21,277 bases of DNA from CBFGTA01 sp965651595 (GTDB lineage Bacteria > Actinomycetota > Actinomycetes > S36-B12 > UBA10799): NCBI GenBank assembly GCA_965651595.1, contig CBFGTA010000029.1, positions 1 through 21,277 of the forward strand, in the 5' to 3' direction. A program made the position numbers and the translations under genes. Under the pieces are notes generated by a model. It saw nothing but the letters and a program-made list of their open reading frames with translations, had not been told where the DNA came from and searched no databases. Of the stretch, positions 1 through 8,566 are shown in pieces (position 1 is the first letter of the stretch; every line of letters starts with the position of its first letter).

Positions 1-97
1 GGCTCCGTGGGGGGCGGGGGCTATTGCTGGCCCGTCGGGTCGGGGTGGGTTTTTTGTGGTCCGGGGCCCAACACCCCGCACCACTGTCATGTCTGGA
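1..97. other. Gene-free left edge with a GC-rich inverted repeat
   Basis: No credible gene lies in these first bases. CGGGGTG (41-47) and CACCCCG (72-78) form an inverted repeat around a T-rich loop (50-55). It sits just beyond the stop of the minus-strand gene at 98, so it could act as that gene's transcription terminator. No T-tract follows it in that direction, so this is only a possibility. Confidence 0.25.
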
Positions 98-550
98 CTA
101 CGTCCGCTGTGGACCGGCTTCCACGAGGTCGCGAAAACTGCGCAACGCCCGGGACAGTCCCGCCCGCGCCAGTGGTTTGATGGCGTGCCAGCCGGCCTCT
201 CCAACGATTCCGCCAGGCATCGAGAGGTTCTCAGCCACCAGTACGCGGGTAACTCGTTCGCTGACCGGCACGACCCGGAACCGAGCTGGCCCCCGCACGA
301 GGCGGCCCACGTGATTCACGTCGATCAGGTGCGGGGGATCCCACCGGGTAATGACGAGTTCGTCATCGAACCCGATCGGCCCGACGGCGCTGCGGGCAAC
401 GATCGTCGAACCCACTGAGGCGCCGTCACCGGAGGCGACCCACACTGTCGTGGCAGGAATCCAATCCCCCTGCCCGGGCCAGTCCACCAGGGCCGCGAAC
501 ACCTGATCAGGTGAGGCCTCCACATCTACGCATGCCACTAGTCGGGCCAC
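98..550 (-). CDS. SRPBCC (START/polyketide-cyclase-like) family protein
   Basis: A 150-residue protein with the layout of the SRPBCC/START helix-grip fold. The first strand is a short hydrophobic stretch followed by 'EASPDQVFAALVDWPGQGDWIP', usual for polyketide cyclase/dehydrase-like proteins. A middle 'GSTIVARSAVGPIGFDDELVIT' strand pair follows, and a long C-terminal helix closes the cavity. Family members bind hydrophobic ligands or act as cyclases or carrier proteins; nothing shows which ligand is bound here. The start is GTG at 550, preceded by GGAG at 6 nt spacing. It lies 24 nt after the stop of the upstream ABC-F gene on the same strand, so the two are probably co-transcribed. No signal peptide or membrane segment is visible, so it is likely cytoplasmic. 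The family call is fairly sure; the function is unknown. Confidence 0.8.
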   Translation of the reverse strand: MARLVACVDVEASPDQVFAALVDWPGQGDWIPATTVWVASGDGASVGSTIVARSAVGPIGFDDELVITRWDPPHLIDVNHVGRLVRGPARFRVVPVSERVTRVLVAENLSMPGGIVGEAGWHAIKPLARAGLSRALRSFRDLVEAGPQRT

Positions 551-574
551 TGACGTCTCCGTTCCGTCGCTCGC

Positions 575-2404
575 CTAGCGAGTCGTGTCTTCGAGTTGTT
601 CGCTGACTGTCAGCCACCGCTGTTCGAGTTCGTCGACCTGGTCACGCAGTTCGCCGATGGTGTGCATCTTGATCGAGAGGGCCTCGTAGTCAGATTGATC
701 CTGGTCTGCCAGCGCGTTGGTATCGCGTTTGATCCGGTCCTGCAGTTTCGACAACTTCCGCTCGATCGCCGCGAGCTCTTTGGTGAGTGTTCGCCGGTCG
801 GCACCGCTGATGGTCGAGCCTTGCTCTGAGTCCGCGGGTGTCGGTGTGGCAGTGGGGGAGAGCGCCGGGGCTTGACTGTTGGCCGAATCCGCGGCTGAGC
901 GCCTCATCAAGTATTCGTCGACTCCGCCGGGGAGGTGGCGCAGGCCGCCATTTTCGATGGCGTACTGGGAGTCGGTCACTCGTTCGAGAAAATAGCGGTC
1001 ATGCGAGACAACGATGAGGGTTCCCGGCCAGCTGTCGAGGAGGTCTTCCATGGCAGCCAGCATGTCGGTGTCGAGATCGTTGGTGGGCTCGTCGAGGATC
1101 AGCACATTCGGCTGGTCCAGGAGGACGAGCAGCAGTTGCAGACGCCGCTGCTGACCGCCCGACAGGTCCTTGACCGGAGTCGACAACTGGGCGCTGGCAA
1201 ACCCTAGCCGCTCCAGCAATTGGCTGGGAGTGAGGTCTTGACTCTTAGAACCCACCCCGAACGTGTAGTGCGAGCGGAGTCGCCCGATTACCTCCCGTAC
1301 CTGTTGGTCCGCGAACTCGTCGAGTTCGGTCATTCGCTGCGTGAGGACGCGCACCTTGACCGTCTTGCCGGTCTTGACCCGCCCCGCCGAGGCGGTGATG
1401 CTTCCCGCAATGAGCCCGAGCAAGGTCGACTTGCCAGCCCCGTTGGGGCCAAGGATTCCGGTTCGTTCACCCGGCGCGATCTGCCATTGGATGCCGCGGA
1501 GAACCTGGCGGTCCCCGTACGAAACATCGACATCGAGCAGGTCGACGACCATCTTGCCGAGGCGTGAAATAGCGAGAGACTCCAGCGTGACTTTGTCACG
1601 CAGTTCGGGAACGTCGGCGATGAGGGCGTTGGCCGCGTCGATCCGGAATTGGGGTTTTGATGTGCGCGCTGGCGCCCCGCGCCGCAACCAGGCCAGTTCT
1701 TTGCGGGCCAGATTTTGGCGGCGTTGCTCGCTGGCGGCTGCTTGCCGATCGCGTTCAACCCGCTGGAGGATGTAGGCCGCGTAGCCGCCTTCGAATGGTT
1801 CGACGATGCGGTCGTGGACTTCCCACGTGGTGGTGCAGACCTCGTCCAGGAACCACCGGTCGTGGGTGACGACCAACAGGGCTCCGCTGCCGCGAGCCCA
1901 TCGACTCTTGAGGTGAGTGGCGAGCCAAGTGATTGCTTCAATATCGAGGTGGTTGGTCGGTTCATCGAGGGCGAGGATGTCGTAGTCGTCCACGAGCAGC
2001 CGGGCTAGCGACACGCGCCGCCGCTGGCCGCCCGACAACTGTCGCACCTGTTCGTCCCGGCCGACGTCACCTAGCAGGCCATCGACGATCCCCCGGATTC
2101 GTGCGTCGCCAGCCCATTCATGATTGGCGCGATCCCCGACCACCGCTTGCCGGACAGTGAGTGTTTCGTCGAGATTGTCCGACTGCCCCAGAACTCCGAC
2201 CCGGACACCCCCGCGCACGGTGACGCGACCGCCATCAGGGGTTATCGTGCCAGCGAGTAGCCCGAGCAGCGACGATTTGCCGTCACCGTTGCGGCCCACA
2301 ATGCCAATCCGGTCGCCAGCGTGCACGCCGACGGTGATCGATTCGAAAACCGTCTTGGTGGGGAATTCGAGGGCGACGTTCTCAGCGCCCAGCAGATGAA
2401 CCAT
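575..2404 (-). CDS. ABC-F family ATPase, Uup-like, with C-terminal coiled coil
   Basis: A 609-residue protein with two ABC ATPase domains and no membrane segments, as in the ABC-F family of ribosome-associated translation factors. Walker A motifs are GRNGDGKSS (37-45) and GPNGAGKST (319-327). Signature LSGGQ occurs at 123-127 and 414-418. Walker B ends in DEPTNHLD (147-154) and DEPTNDLD (438-445). The linker contains 'ELAWLRRGAPAR' (236-247), resembling the Uup-type linker. After a Pro/Ser/Thr-rich spacer (about 505-540) a charged coiled coil fills about 545-605, matching the DNA/RNA-binding C-terminal domain of Uup. The family acts at the ribosomal E site; Uup homologues are linked to translation and genome maintenance. 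The start is ATG at 2404, with only a weak Shine-Dalgarno; TAGAGT lies 9 nt upstream and may be an internal promoter. Downstream partner is the SRPBCC gene, upstream neighbour the coiled-coil gene. Confidence 0.93.
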   Translation of the reverse strand: MVHLLGAENVALEFPTKTVFESITVGVHAGDRIGIVGRNGDGKSSLLGLLAGTITPDGGRVTVRGGVRVGVLGQSDNLDETLTVRQAVVGDRANHEWAGDARIRGIVDGLLGDVGRDEQVRQLSGGQRRRVSLARLLVDDYDILALDEPTNHLDIEAITWLATHLKSRWARGSGALLVVTHDRWFLDEVCTTTWEVHDRIVEPFEGGYAAYILQRVERDRQAAASEQRRQNLARKELAWLRRGAPARTSKPQFRIDAANALIADVPELRDKVTLESLAISRLGKMVVDLLDVDVSYGDRQVLRGIQWQIAPGERTGILGPNGAGKSTLLGLIAGSITASAGRVKTGKTVKVRVLTQRMTELDEFADQQVREVIGRLRSHYTFGVGSKSQDLTPSQLLERLGFASAQLSTPVKDLSGGQQRRLQLLLVLLDQPNVLILDEPTNDLDTDMLAAMEDLLDSWPGTLIVVSHDRYFLERVTDSQYAIENGGLRHLPGGVDEYLMRRSAADSANSQAPALSPTATPTPADSEQGSTISGADRRTLTKELAAIERKLSKLQDRIKRDTNALADQDQSDYEALSIKMHTIGELRDQVDELEQRWLTVSEQLEDTTR

Positions 2405-2459
2405 GGTGTTGGCACTCTATCTGAGCGGGGTACCCGCCCGGTTGTGGCGGTTCCTGAGG

Positions 2460-2684
2460 CTAAGGCACACTCGCGACCGATTGGATGGATGCGGCGAGGC
2501 CGGCGGCCTCCGTCAGCGCATCCCGCAGAACCCTGACCTGCTCTTGGAGGTCCGTCACCTCGTTTTCCAGGCGCCAAATTGTGTCCTGCAGCCCGTCAAT
2601 GGTGTTGCGCTGCTCGTCGACGAGCGATTGCGCCTCAGTGAGCTCGGCATCCAGCCGCTCCACCAACTCTTCACTCACACTCAT
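2460..2684 (-). CDS. Small coiled-coil protein, function unknown
   Basis: A 74-residue protein that is almost entirely one predicted coiled coil: heptad-like hydrophobic residues alternate with Glu/Asp/Arg from about residue 3 to 58 (pattern EELVERLDAEL...LVDEQRNTIDGL...). The tail is short and Ala-rich. It has no Cys, signal peptide or membrane segment. I chose ATG at 2684 over TTG at 2690 because GAGGGG lies 9 nt before the ATG, whereas it would lie only 3 nt before the TTG. It precedes the ABC-F ATPase by 55 nt on the same strand, which suggests a shared transcript. It could be a small oligomeric scaffold or SlyX-like protein; I do not recognise a defined family. Confidence 0.7.
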   Translation of the reverse strand: MSVSEELVERLDAELTEAQSLVDEQRNTIDGLQDTIWRLENEVTDLQEQVRVLRDALTEAAGLAASIQSVASVP

Positions 2685-2825
2685 CGCCAACTACCCCTCG
2701 GTGAATCAGGTGCTCGTGGCTGTACTGTACGCGGCGGTGAATCGCGTGAGGGAGCCTTTTCGTCTCGACCGGAGTCCGTGTGGTGGGTAGTCAAGTCGTG
2801 GCGCAGACGGCGTCCCCTCTGCCGG

Positions 2826-2831
2826 TAGGGT
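2826..2831 (+). promoter_or_regulatory. Putative -10 element of the plus-strand ABC-F gene
   Basis: TAGGGT fits the actinobacterial TANNNT -10 consensus and lies 30 nt before the GTG at 2862, leaving room for a short leader with AGGAG. The same hexamer stands before the acyltransferase at 12438. No good -35 was seen, so confidence is low. Confidence 0.35.
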
Positions 2832-2861
2832 GGGGCTGACGCTGGCACGCTAGGAGAATCT

Positions 2862-4418
2862 GTGTCGATTGCACCGTCGGTCGTGTTCAGTGACGTGACT
2901 TTCGCATGGCCGGACGGAACCGTGGTGCTCGACGGGCTGACGGCGTCGTTCGTTGCGCCCCGCACCGGGCTGGTCGGGGCCAATGGGTCTGGGAAGTCAA
3001 CGCTTCTGCAGCTCATCGCGGGCCACCTGCAGCCCGATCGCGGCGCTGTCACCGTGTCCGGCGACGTCGGCCACCTCCCGCAGGGCGTTACTCGCAGCGC
3101 CAGAACGGTGGCTGATCTGCTCGGTGTCGCTCCCGTGGTGGCAGCGGTGCGGGCAGTCGAAGCAGGATCAGTCGATCCCGCCGACTTTGACACCATCGGA
3201 GTCGATTGGGACATCGAGGTCCGCGCGGTGGATCTACTCGAACGGGTCGGCGTGCCAGCCGACCTCGACAGGCCCGTGTCGGACTTGTCAGGGGGCGAGG
3301 CCATGCTGGTGGCTGTCGCTGGCGTTCAGGTGCGCCGCGCTCCTATCGTTCTGCTCGACGAGCCCACTAACAATCTCGATGCTGACGGGAGGCAACGACT
3401 CTACCGCCTGATCGACGAATGGGATGGGCTGATCATCGTGGCCAGCCACGACCGCGACTTGCTCAACCGTCTCGACGCCACGGTGGAACTGCGTGATCGT
3501 GGCCTGACAGTGTTTGGCGGCAACTACGACGAGTACCGCGAGTGGGTGAAGATTCAACAGTCCGCAGCAGTCCGAGCGGTGCGGTCGGCCGAACAACAAC
3601 TGGTGCGCCAGCAGCGGGAGAGAATCAAAGCCGAAGAGCGAATTGCCCACAGCCAGAGACAGGGCCGCAAGGACAGGGCCAACCGCAAGTACGGGCCCTC
3701 AGTGATCAACGATCGGCGCAACAAGGCGGAGAAGTCACAGGCCGACCGACGACTGACGGCCGACTCCAGGATTGACGTGGCTCGCCGCTCGGTGTCCGAA
3801 GCGGCCCTGCAGGTTCGTGCGGACGACGCAGTCCGGGTAGACGTGCCCGATCCCAATGTGCCCCCTGGGCGGCGAATCGTGCAGTGGGAAGACACACAAG
3901 GTCGGGTCTTCGAGATCCACGGGCCTGAGCGGGTGGGGCTAGTGGGCGCCAACGGTGCTGGCAAGTCCACCCTCCTAGCGAGAATCCTGCCCACCGTCAA
4001 CGTTCGGGTTGGGTACCTACCCCAGCGAATCGACTTGTCCGACTCGTCGACTGTCCTGGAACTCGTGCGGGCCGCGGCCCCCGATGTTGCACCCGAGGTG
4101 GTGCGCCACCGGCTTGCGCGCCTACTGATTCGCGGCCCCATGGTTGATCGACCAGTGGGAACCCTCTCCGGTGGCGAAAGGTTCCGAGTGGCGATGGCCA
4201 GCATTCTGTTGGCCGATCCTCCGTGCGAGCTAGTGGTGCTCGACGAACCGACCAACGATCTCGACATGGCCACTGTCGATCATGTGGTTGCAGGTCTCGC
4301 CGCCTATCGAGGGGCACTGATCGTCGTCAGCCACGACCGGAGCTTTCTCCGCGAACTCGATCTCGACCGGGTCTTGCACCTGCAGCCCGACGGTCGTATC
4401 GCCGACGTGACCGACTGA
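2862..4418 (+). CDS. ABC-F family ATPase (second, divergent paralogue)
   Basis: A 518-residue tandem ABC ATPase lacking transmembrane segments. Domain 1 has GANGSGKST (39-47), LSGGE and 'LLDEPTNNLD'. Domain 2 has GANGAGKST (about residues 362-370), 'LSGGERFRVAMA' and 'VLDEPTNDLD'. Between them is a very basic helical linker (about 228-300, rich in RQQRERIKAEE and RQGRKDRANRK) of the kind that reaches into the ribosome in ABC-F proteins. Unlike its minus-strand neighbour it has no C-terminal coiled-coil extension. The start is GTG 2862, preceded by AGGAG at 5 nt. Its transcript is divergent from the coiled-coil/Uup-like operon. It could be a housekeeping factor or an antibiotic-resistance ABC-F; the sequence does not decide which, and no resistance or biosynthesis genes adjoin it. 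Confidence 0.92.
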   Translation: MSIAPSVVFSDVTFAWPDGTVVLDGLTASFVAPRTGLVGANGSGKSTLLQLIAGHLQPDRGAVTVSGDVGHLPQGVTRSARTVADLLGVAPVVAAVRAVEAGSVDPADFDTIGVDWDIEVRAVDLLERVGVPADLDRPVSDLSGGEAMLVAVAGVQVRRAPIVLLDEPTNNLDADGRQRLYRLIDEWDGLIIVASHDRDLLNRLDATVELRDRGLTVFGGNYDEYREWVKIQQSAAVRAVRSAEQQLVRQQRERIKAEERIAHSQRQGRKDRANRKYGPSVINDRRNKAEKSQADRRLTADSRIDVARRSVSEAALQVRADDAVRVDVPDPNVPPGRRIVQWEDTQGRVFEIHGPERVGLVGANGAGKSTLLARILPTVNVRVGYLPQRIDLSDSSTVLELVRAAAPDVAPEVVRHRLARLLIRGPMVDRPVGTLSGGERFRVAMASILLADPPCELVVLDEPTNDLDMATVDHVVAGLAAYRGALIVVSHDRSFLRELDLDRVLHLQPDGRIADVTD

Positions 4419-4505
4419 TCACATCGCACTACTTCACCGACTGGTGAGAAGCATCAGCACCCCCGGACTGGTGAGGAGCCGCGGCCCGGAGTGATCGAAC
4501 CCGCA

Positions 4506-4520
4506 GTCCACCGGATGGAC
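4506..4520. terminator. Weak hairpin between convergent genes
   Basis: GTCCA-CCGGA-TGGAC forms a 5-bp stem immediately after the stop of the minus-strand oxidase, in the gap between two convergent genes. There is no T-tract on either side. A second short hairpin, TCACC-GACT-GGTGA (4433-4446), follows the stop of the plus-strand ABC-F gene. Either could aid termination, but the evidence is weak. Confidence 0.25.
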
Positions 4521-4521
4521 G

Positions 4522-5841
4522 CTAGGCGCCGAAGAGTCGGTTGAGGAACGCGTTGTCGAACATGGCGTCCGGGTCGAGGCGCTCTCGCAGCGCCGCGAAC
4601 TCGTCCCAATACGGGTATCGCGGGCGAAGCTGATCGGACGTTGCTCGAAACTGTTTGCCCCAATGGGGCCGGCCATCCCACTCCAGAGCCTGCTGCTCGA
4701 CTGCCCCAAAGTACTGTTGCCGGTCGCGAGTGTGAGCGGCGTATGCCCCGATCCAGCACGAGTCGCGGCCACCACCGGGACTCATCCAGGCGTCGTCTCG
4801 AGCAGAAAAACGCAACTCGACAATGAAATCAATGTGAAGCCCGAGTCCCTCGATCACCTCGCGCATGAACCGGAAAGCGTCCACCGCCCGCCCGACTGGT
4901 AGCGCGTACTCCATTTCGTCATGGACCGGGGCCATGGGCAGGTTGAACATGTGGTCGGACCGGCCGACGGTGGTTCCTGGTCGGAAGTAGGCAGCACTGA
5001 CGACCCGGTTGATAGGAGGAACGATCCGGTCGGTCACTTTGATCAGAGACAACAATGCCGGGAACACGCAGCGATTGACGATGTGCTCGTCGAAGGCCCT
5101 GCCGACTCGACTCAGGGTGACGGGCTCCTCAGTTCGCGCATACTTGAAGATCATGGCGCGATCAACGTGCGGGAGCCACCACACTTTGATGAACTCTTCG
5201 CGGGCGATCAAGTCGGGAATCTGTTCGGCCGCCGCATCGAACGAAACGACCTCGACGGTCTCGGTGAGTCGGAACGCGGGAACCGTGCGCAAGCTGACCT
5301 GACTGACTACCCCGAGCGCACCGAGGCCAACCCGAGCCGCCCGCAGGAGATCGTTGTTGCTGTGGTCGTTCACGTCTTCGACGTCACCATTGGCCAGCAC
5401 CATCCGCAGGGAAGTGATCCCGCTCGACAGGTTCGCGCCCCTCGGGGCACTGCCGTGTGTTCCGGTGGCGGTCGCGCCAGCGATCGACTGGGCCGAAATC
5501 GAACCGAGCACGGGCAGCGCGCGCCCACGCTGGGCCAGCAGGTCGTTGAGTTCGTGTAGGCGCATTCCAGCCTGAACCGTGACGATCCCCGTCTCGCTGT
5601 CGAACGACACCAGGTCACGGAAGTTGTCCAAACTCAGCAGGATGCCGTCAGTGGCAGCGACGTCACTCCAGCTGTGCCCCGCCCCAACCGGCTTGACCCG
5701 CTGACCCTGACGACGAGCAGTCGCTATGGTGCTGACGATTTCGTCCTCAGTCGAGGGAGCAGCCAGGCCCGCAATCTTGACCGACTGGGTCCGGGCCCAG
5801 TTCCGGAACGTGGACCCACGCACGTGCGGATGGTCGACCAT
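4522..5841 (-). CDS. FAD-binding oxidoreductase, D-arabinono-1,4-lactone oxidase / L-gulonolactone oxidase family
   Basis: A 439-residue flavoprotein of the VAO/PCMH fold. The N-terminal FAD domain carries 'VKPVGAGHSWSDVAATDG' (His about residue 56). This is the position that is covalently flavinylated in aldonolactone oxidases. 'IAGATATGTHGSAP' is the second FAD-binding segment. The C-terminal ALO domain ends with 'PHWGK' (about 392-396) and 'LDPDAMFDNAFLNRLF', both typical of the family. Members oxidise aldonolactones or alditols, passing electrons to O2 or a dehydrogenase acceptor; the substrate cannot be read here. The frame stays open to another ATG at 5877. I prefer ATG 5841 because TACGTT lies 7 nt upstream, a leaderless arrangement seen repeatedly in this window, and because family members start close to 'FRNWARTQ'. 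No signal peptide is visible. Confidence 0.88.
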   Translation of the reverse strand: MVDHPHVRGSTFRNWARTQSVKIAGLAAPSTEDEIVSTIATARRQGQRVKPVGAGHSWSDVAATDGILLSLDNFRDLVSFDSETGIVTVQAGMRLHELNDLLAQRGRALPVLGSISAQSIAGATATGTHGSAPRGANLSSGITSLRMVLANGDVEDVNDHSNNDLLRAARVGLGALGVVSQVSLRTVPAFRLTETVEVVSFDAAAEQIPDLIAREEFIKVWWLPHVDRAMIFKYARTEEPVTLSRVGRAFDEHIVNRCVFPALLSLIKVTDRIVPPINRVVSAAYFRPGTTVGRSDHMFNLPMAPVHDEMEYALPVGRAVDAFRFMREVIEGLGLHIDFIVELRFSARDDAWMSPGGGRDSCWIGAYAAHTRDRQQYFGAVEQQALEWDGRPHWGKQFRATSDQLRPRYPYWDEFAALRERLDPDAMFDNAFLNRLFGA

Positions 5842-5848
5842 GGTCGTC

Positions 5849-5854
5849 AACGTA
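5849..5854 (-). promoter_or_regulatory. Putative -10 for a leaderless start of the lactone oxidase
   Basis: On the minus strand TACGTT is followed by 7 nt and then ATG (5841). This TANNNT-N6/7-start spacing is the usual signature of leaderless actinobacterial genes, and it supports 5841 over the upstream ATG at 5877. Confidence 0.45.
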
Positions 5855-5976
5855 CCGGGCGCTGTCGTCGGTGTCATGCGACTGCTTCACGGTCCCCCTC
5901 ACCTAGGCCTTTGACGGGATCGCCCTCCTGCCGGTTCATCAGGAATCGAAGGAGCCTCTCGTCAGACAATGGGTCG

Positions 5977-7080
5977 GTGAGTTCGCTGACGGTGCCCTTC
6001 ACGGTCTTTGTTGGCGCGCTTGTCGCCAGTGGGGCGTTGATGTTCTTCGCACTCGTGGTGGTGTACGCCGCCAAGACTAACCGAGATCGCCGTGAACGAC
6101 TCCAGGCGCGCCGGGTCGCTTCCCTGAAAGCAGACCTGTGTGGTGACGAGGCGGTGGCACATGACGCGTTGTACTGGGCAGTCAACGGGCGGTACTCGCT
6201 GCAAACCAACCTGCTTGCTGTTCTGGCCGCTGATCCCGGCGCCCGCACGTGCGCCCGCGCAGTAGCGGCGGCCGACGACACTATCCGCGATAAGCTCAGG
6301 CGCCAGACCAGTCGTCGTAGTCCCATCCTGCGCGGTGTCGCGCTGCTTCTCATGGGTCAATTGGCAACGGGAGATCTCGAAACCATCTACCGGAGCTGCC
6401 ATGATCGCGACTCAGATGTTCGACAATGTGCGGTGCAAGCGCTCGGAGCAATGCAAACGACCGAATCGGCCGCGGCCCTTATCCGAGTTCTAGCCGACAC
6501 CGATCCCACCGAACTGGCCCCCGAACGAGTGCTGGCAACTCTGGCACAGCCGTGGGCGGCGACCCACCTGTGGGAAGCGCTCGGTCGGGCAAGTCGGCCC
6601 AGTTCGCGCCTCCACCCGTCGGAGACCCGCACTGCTGACCCCCAAGTCATTGGTATCCTGCGGGCCGTGGCGGCGGGTGGATTCACGTGTCCCGATGACA
6701 GCCTCCTGGTGGATTGGGTCGACTACGGATCCCAACGAGAACGTGTCTGCGCTTTACAGGCGATCCGCTCATGCTGTCAACAGGCACCTGACGCGATCGT
6801 GCGTTATCTCGATGATTCCGATCCGATTGTGGTGGCGCAGGTTGCGGCCACCTTGGCTGCTCTGCCGGCGCCTCAGCACGTGACCGAGGCGACCTTGCCT
6901 CGACTAGCTGACTTGCTGTCATCCCCGGACTGGTGGGTCCGCCTCTACTCAGCCCAAGCCTTGGCCTCCCTTGGCGATGGAGGAATCGCTGCTCTGCGGA
7001 CTGCGAGTCGCAGTGACGACCCCTACGCCGCAGAACGGGCCGTCGAGGCGCTTGAAGCGGCTGGCATGGGGTCCGCGTAA
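5977..7080 (+). CDS. Membrane-anchored HEAT-repeat protein
   Basis: A 367-residue protein with one N-terminal membrane helix (about residues 8-31, 'FTVFVGALVASGALMFFALVVVY') followed by a basic stop-transfer stretch ('KTNRDRRERLQARR'). A cytoplasmic alpha-helical solenoid follows. HEAT-like repeats are clearest at 'DSDVRQCAVQALGAM', 'DSDPIVVAQVAATLAAL' and 'SPDWWVRLYSAQALASLGD'. Such domains are scaffolds for protein contacts. Its TAA overlaps the ATG of the next gene (TAATG), so it is translationally coupled to a family 2 glycosyltransferase and probably forms a complex with it. The open frame extends back to 5674, but that part is antisense to the oxidase. GTG 5977 begins just before the membrane helix. 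AAGGAG at 5949-5954 is too far away to serve it; GACAAT 6 nt upstream hints at a leaderless start. The exact start is uncertain. Confidence 0.8.
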   Translation: MSSLTVPFTVFVGALVASGALMFFALVVVYAAKTNRDRRERLQARRVASLKADLCGDEAVAHDALYWAVNGRYSLQTNLLAVLAADPGARTCARAVAAADDTIRDKLRRQTSRRSPILRGVALLLMGQLATGDLETIYRSCHDRDSDVRQCAVQALGAMQTTESAAALIRVLADTDPTELAPERVLATLAQPWAATHLWEALGRASRPSSRLHPSETRTADPQVIGILRAVAAGGFTCPDDSLLVDWVDYGSQRERVCALQAIRSCCQQAPDAIVRYLDDSDPIVVAQVAATLAALPAPQHVTEATLPRLADLLSSPDWWVRLYSAQALASLGDGGIAALRTASRSDDPYAAERAVEALEAAGMGSA

Positions 7081-8444
7081 TGGAGGTCCTCAACTGGATC
7101 TTCACGACGGTGATCCTCGTGTATCTGCTGGCACTCCAAGCCATATCGCTCATTCTGGTCTTCGCTGGCATGTTCACGGTCCGCGACTACGTTCGGCGCC
7201 GGCCGCTGCGCAACTATCGCCAAGTTTCCGAGTCGCCGGTGAGTATTCCGATCAGCCTGCTGGTGCCAGCCCACAATGAACAAGAAACTATCGTCGGGTC
7301 AGTCAGCGCACTGCTGGACTGCTCCTGCCACCGATTCGAGATTGTCATAGTCAACGACGGGTCTGCAGACTCCACAGTTGAGCGGCTCATCGCGGCCTAC
7401 GATATGTACGAAGTTCACCGCGTGCCGCGCAGCGGGATCCCCACCAAGCAGGTTCGCGCCACCTACGCATCTCGCCGCGATCCGCGGGTTCGGCTGATCG
7501 ACAAGGCCAATGGTGGCAAAGCTGATGCGCTCAACTGTGCAATCAACTATGCGCGATTCCCGCTCGTGTGTGCCCTCGATGCCGACACTTTGCTCGACTC
7601 GCAGGCGCTGGCCCGGCTGGTGTGGGAGTTCGAGTCACGACCGGAAACCGTCGCCTCGGGTGGAATCGTGCGAGTGTTCAACGGGTCCAAGGCCGAAGGG
7701 GGGCGAATCACGGAAGTCCGCACCCCGGCCCAGTTCCTGCCCAATATGCAGATCATTGAGTACTTGCGGGCCTTCTTGGGTGCGCGAATCGGCTGGTCGT
7801 GATTCGGAATGTTGATCATCATCTCCGGGGCGTTCGGGCTGTTTCGCCGGTCGGCTCTGATTGACGTGGGCGGCTACGACCCGGCAACTGTGGGCGAGGA
7901 TGCCGAGATCGTTTTGCGGCTGCACCGTCACGCCCGGGAGCAGGGGGTTCCGTACCGCATCACGTTCTTTCCCGACCCGATCTGTTGGACGGAGGTTCCG
8001 AACCGTTGGCGGATCCTGTCGAGTCAACGTGACCGTTGGCAGCGCGGGCTCGCCGAGATGTTGTGGAAGCATCGCGACATGTTCCTGCGGCCACGCTACG
8101 GCAGGGTCGGGACAGTGGCGATGCCCTACTTTCTGTTCTTCGAACTCCTGGGCCCGGTCTTGGAGTTGGTGGGATATGTCTACGTTGTGCTGGGCCTAAC
8201 TTTCGGATTCGTGTCGCTGCCGGTCGCAGGCCTGCTGTTTGTGGTCGCGATTCTGGTCGGCATCTTTCAGTCGCTGCTGGTGGTCTTCATCGAGCAACGC
8301 GCCTACAAGCGCTACGTCGGCTGGGTCGATCTGCTTCGCTTGACTGGTTCGGCATTTGCCGAGAACCTCGGCTATCGCCAATATCTCGCTTTCGTGAGGC
8401 TGCGCGCGTTGTTCCGATTGCGCAGAAGCACAACTGGGGAGTAA
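7080..8444 (+). pseudogene. Family 2 membrane glycosyltransferase interrupted by an in-frame TGA
   Basis: Two open segments, 7080-7802 and 7809-8444, lie in the same frame and are separated by a single TGA (7800-7802). Together they make one processive GT2 synthase of about 454 residues, like PNAG or cellulose-synthase-type enzymes. Before the stop: an N-terminal membrane helix (about 5-33), 'VPAHNEQE', NDGS with Asp93, 'KANGGKADALN' and the metal-binding DAD (167-169). After it: 'ISGAFGLFRR', GED (272-274), the QRDRW motif (316-320) and three or four membrane helices. Both parts are needed for catalysis, so neither is a complete enzyme. Many relatives have Arg near this point ('GWSRLN', from memory), so a CGA-to-TGA transition is a likely cause. 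A sequencing error, or reinitiation at ATG 7809, would be alternatives. It is coupled to the HEAT-repeat gene by TAATG. Confidence 0.85.
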
Positions 8445-8566
8445 TGGTGCGAACGGGCTTTTCCGAGGCTCCCGGAATGTCCGCGGATCCAGCGCCGGGT
8501 CCACCTGCTGGGCCACCCACCGGCATGTGAGGATTCCGGACCCAGCGGCTGTGGGAAGCTAGGCGC

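Noticed and set aside
5674..5976. N-terminal extension of the HEAT-repeat protein
   Set aside because: It is antisense to the oxidase start region, Arg/Pro-rich and without domain features; the membrane helix begins just after GTG 5977.
7800..7802. TGA read as selenocysteine or as Trp under a variant code
   Set aside because: Glycosyltransferase family 2 has no known selenoproteins, no clear downstream SECIS-like hairpin was seen, and other genes in the window use TGA as stop and TGG for Trp.
8444..8530. 28-codon Pro-rich open frame after the glycosyltransferase
   Set aside because: It starts at the stop of the previous gene, but it is too short and of low complexity to support as a gene.
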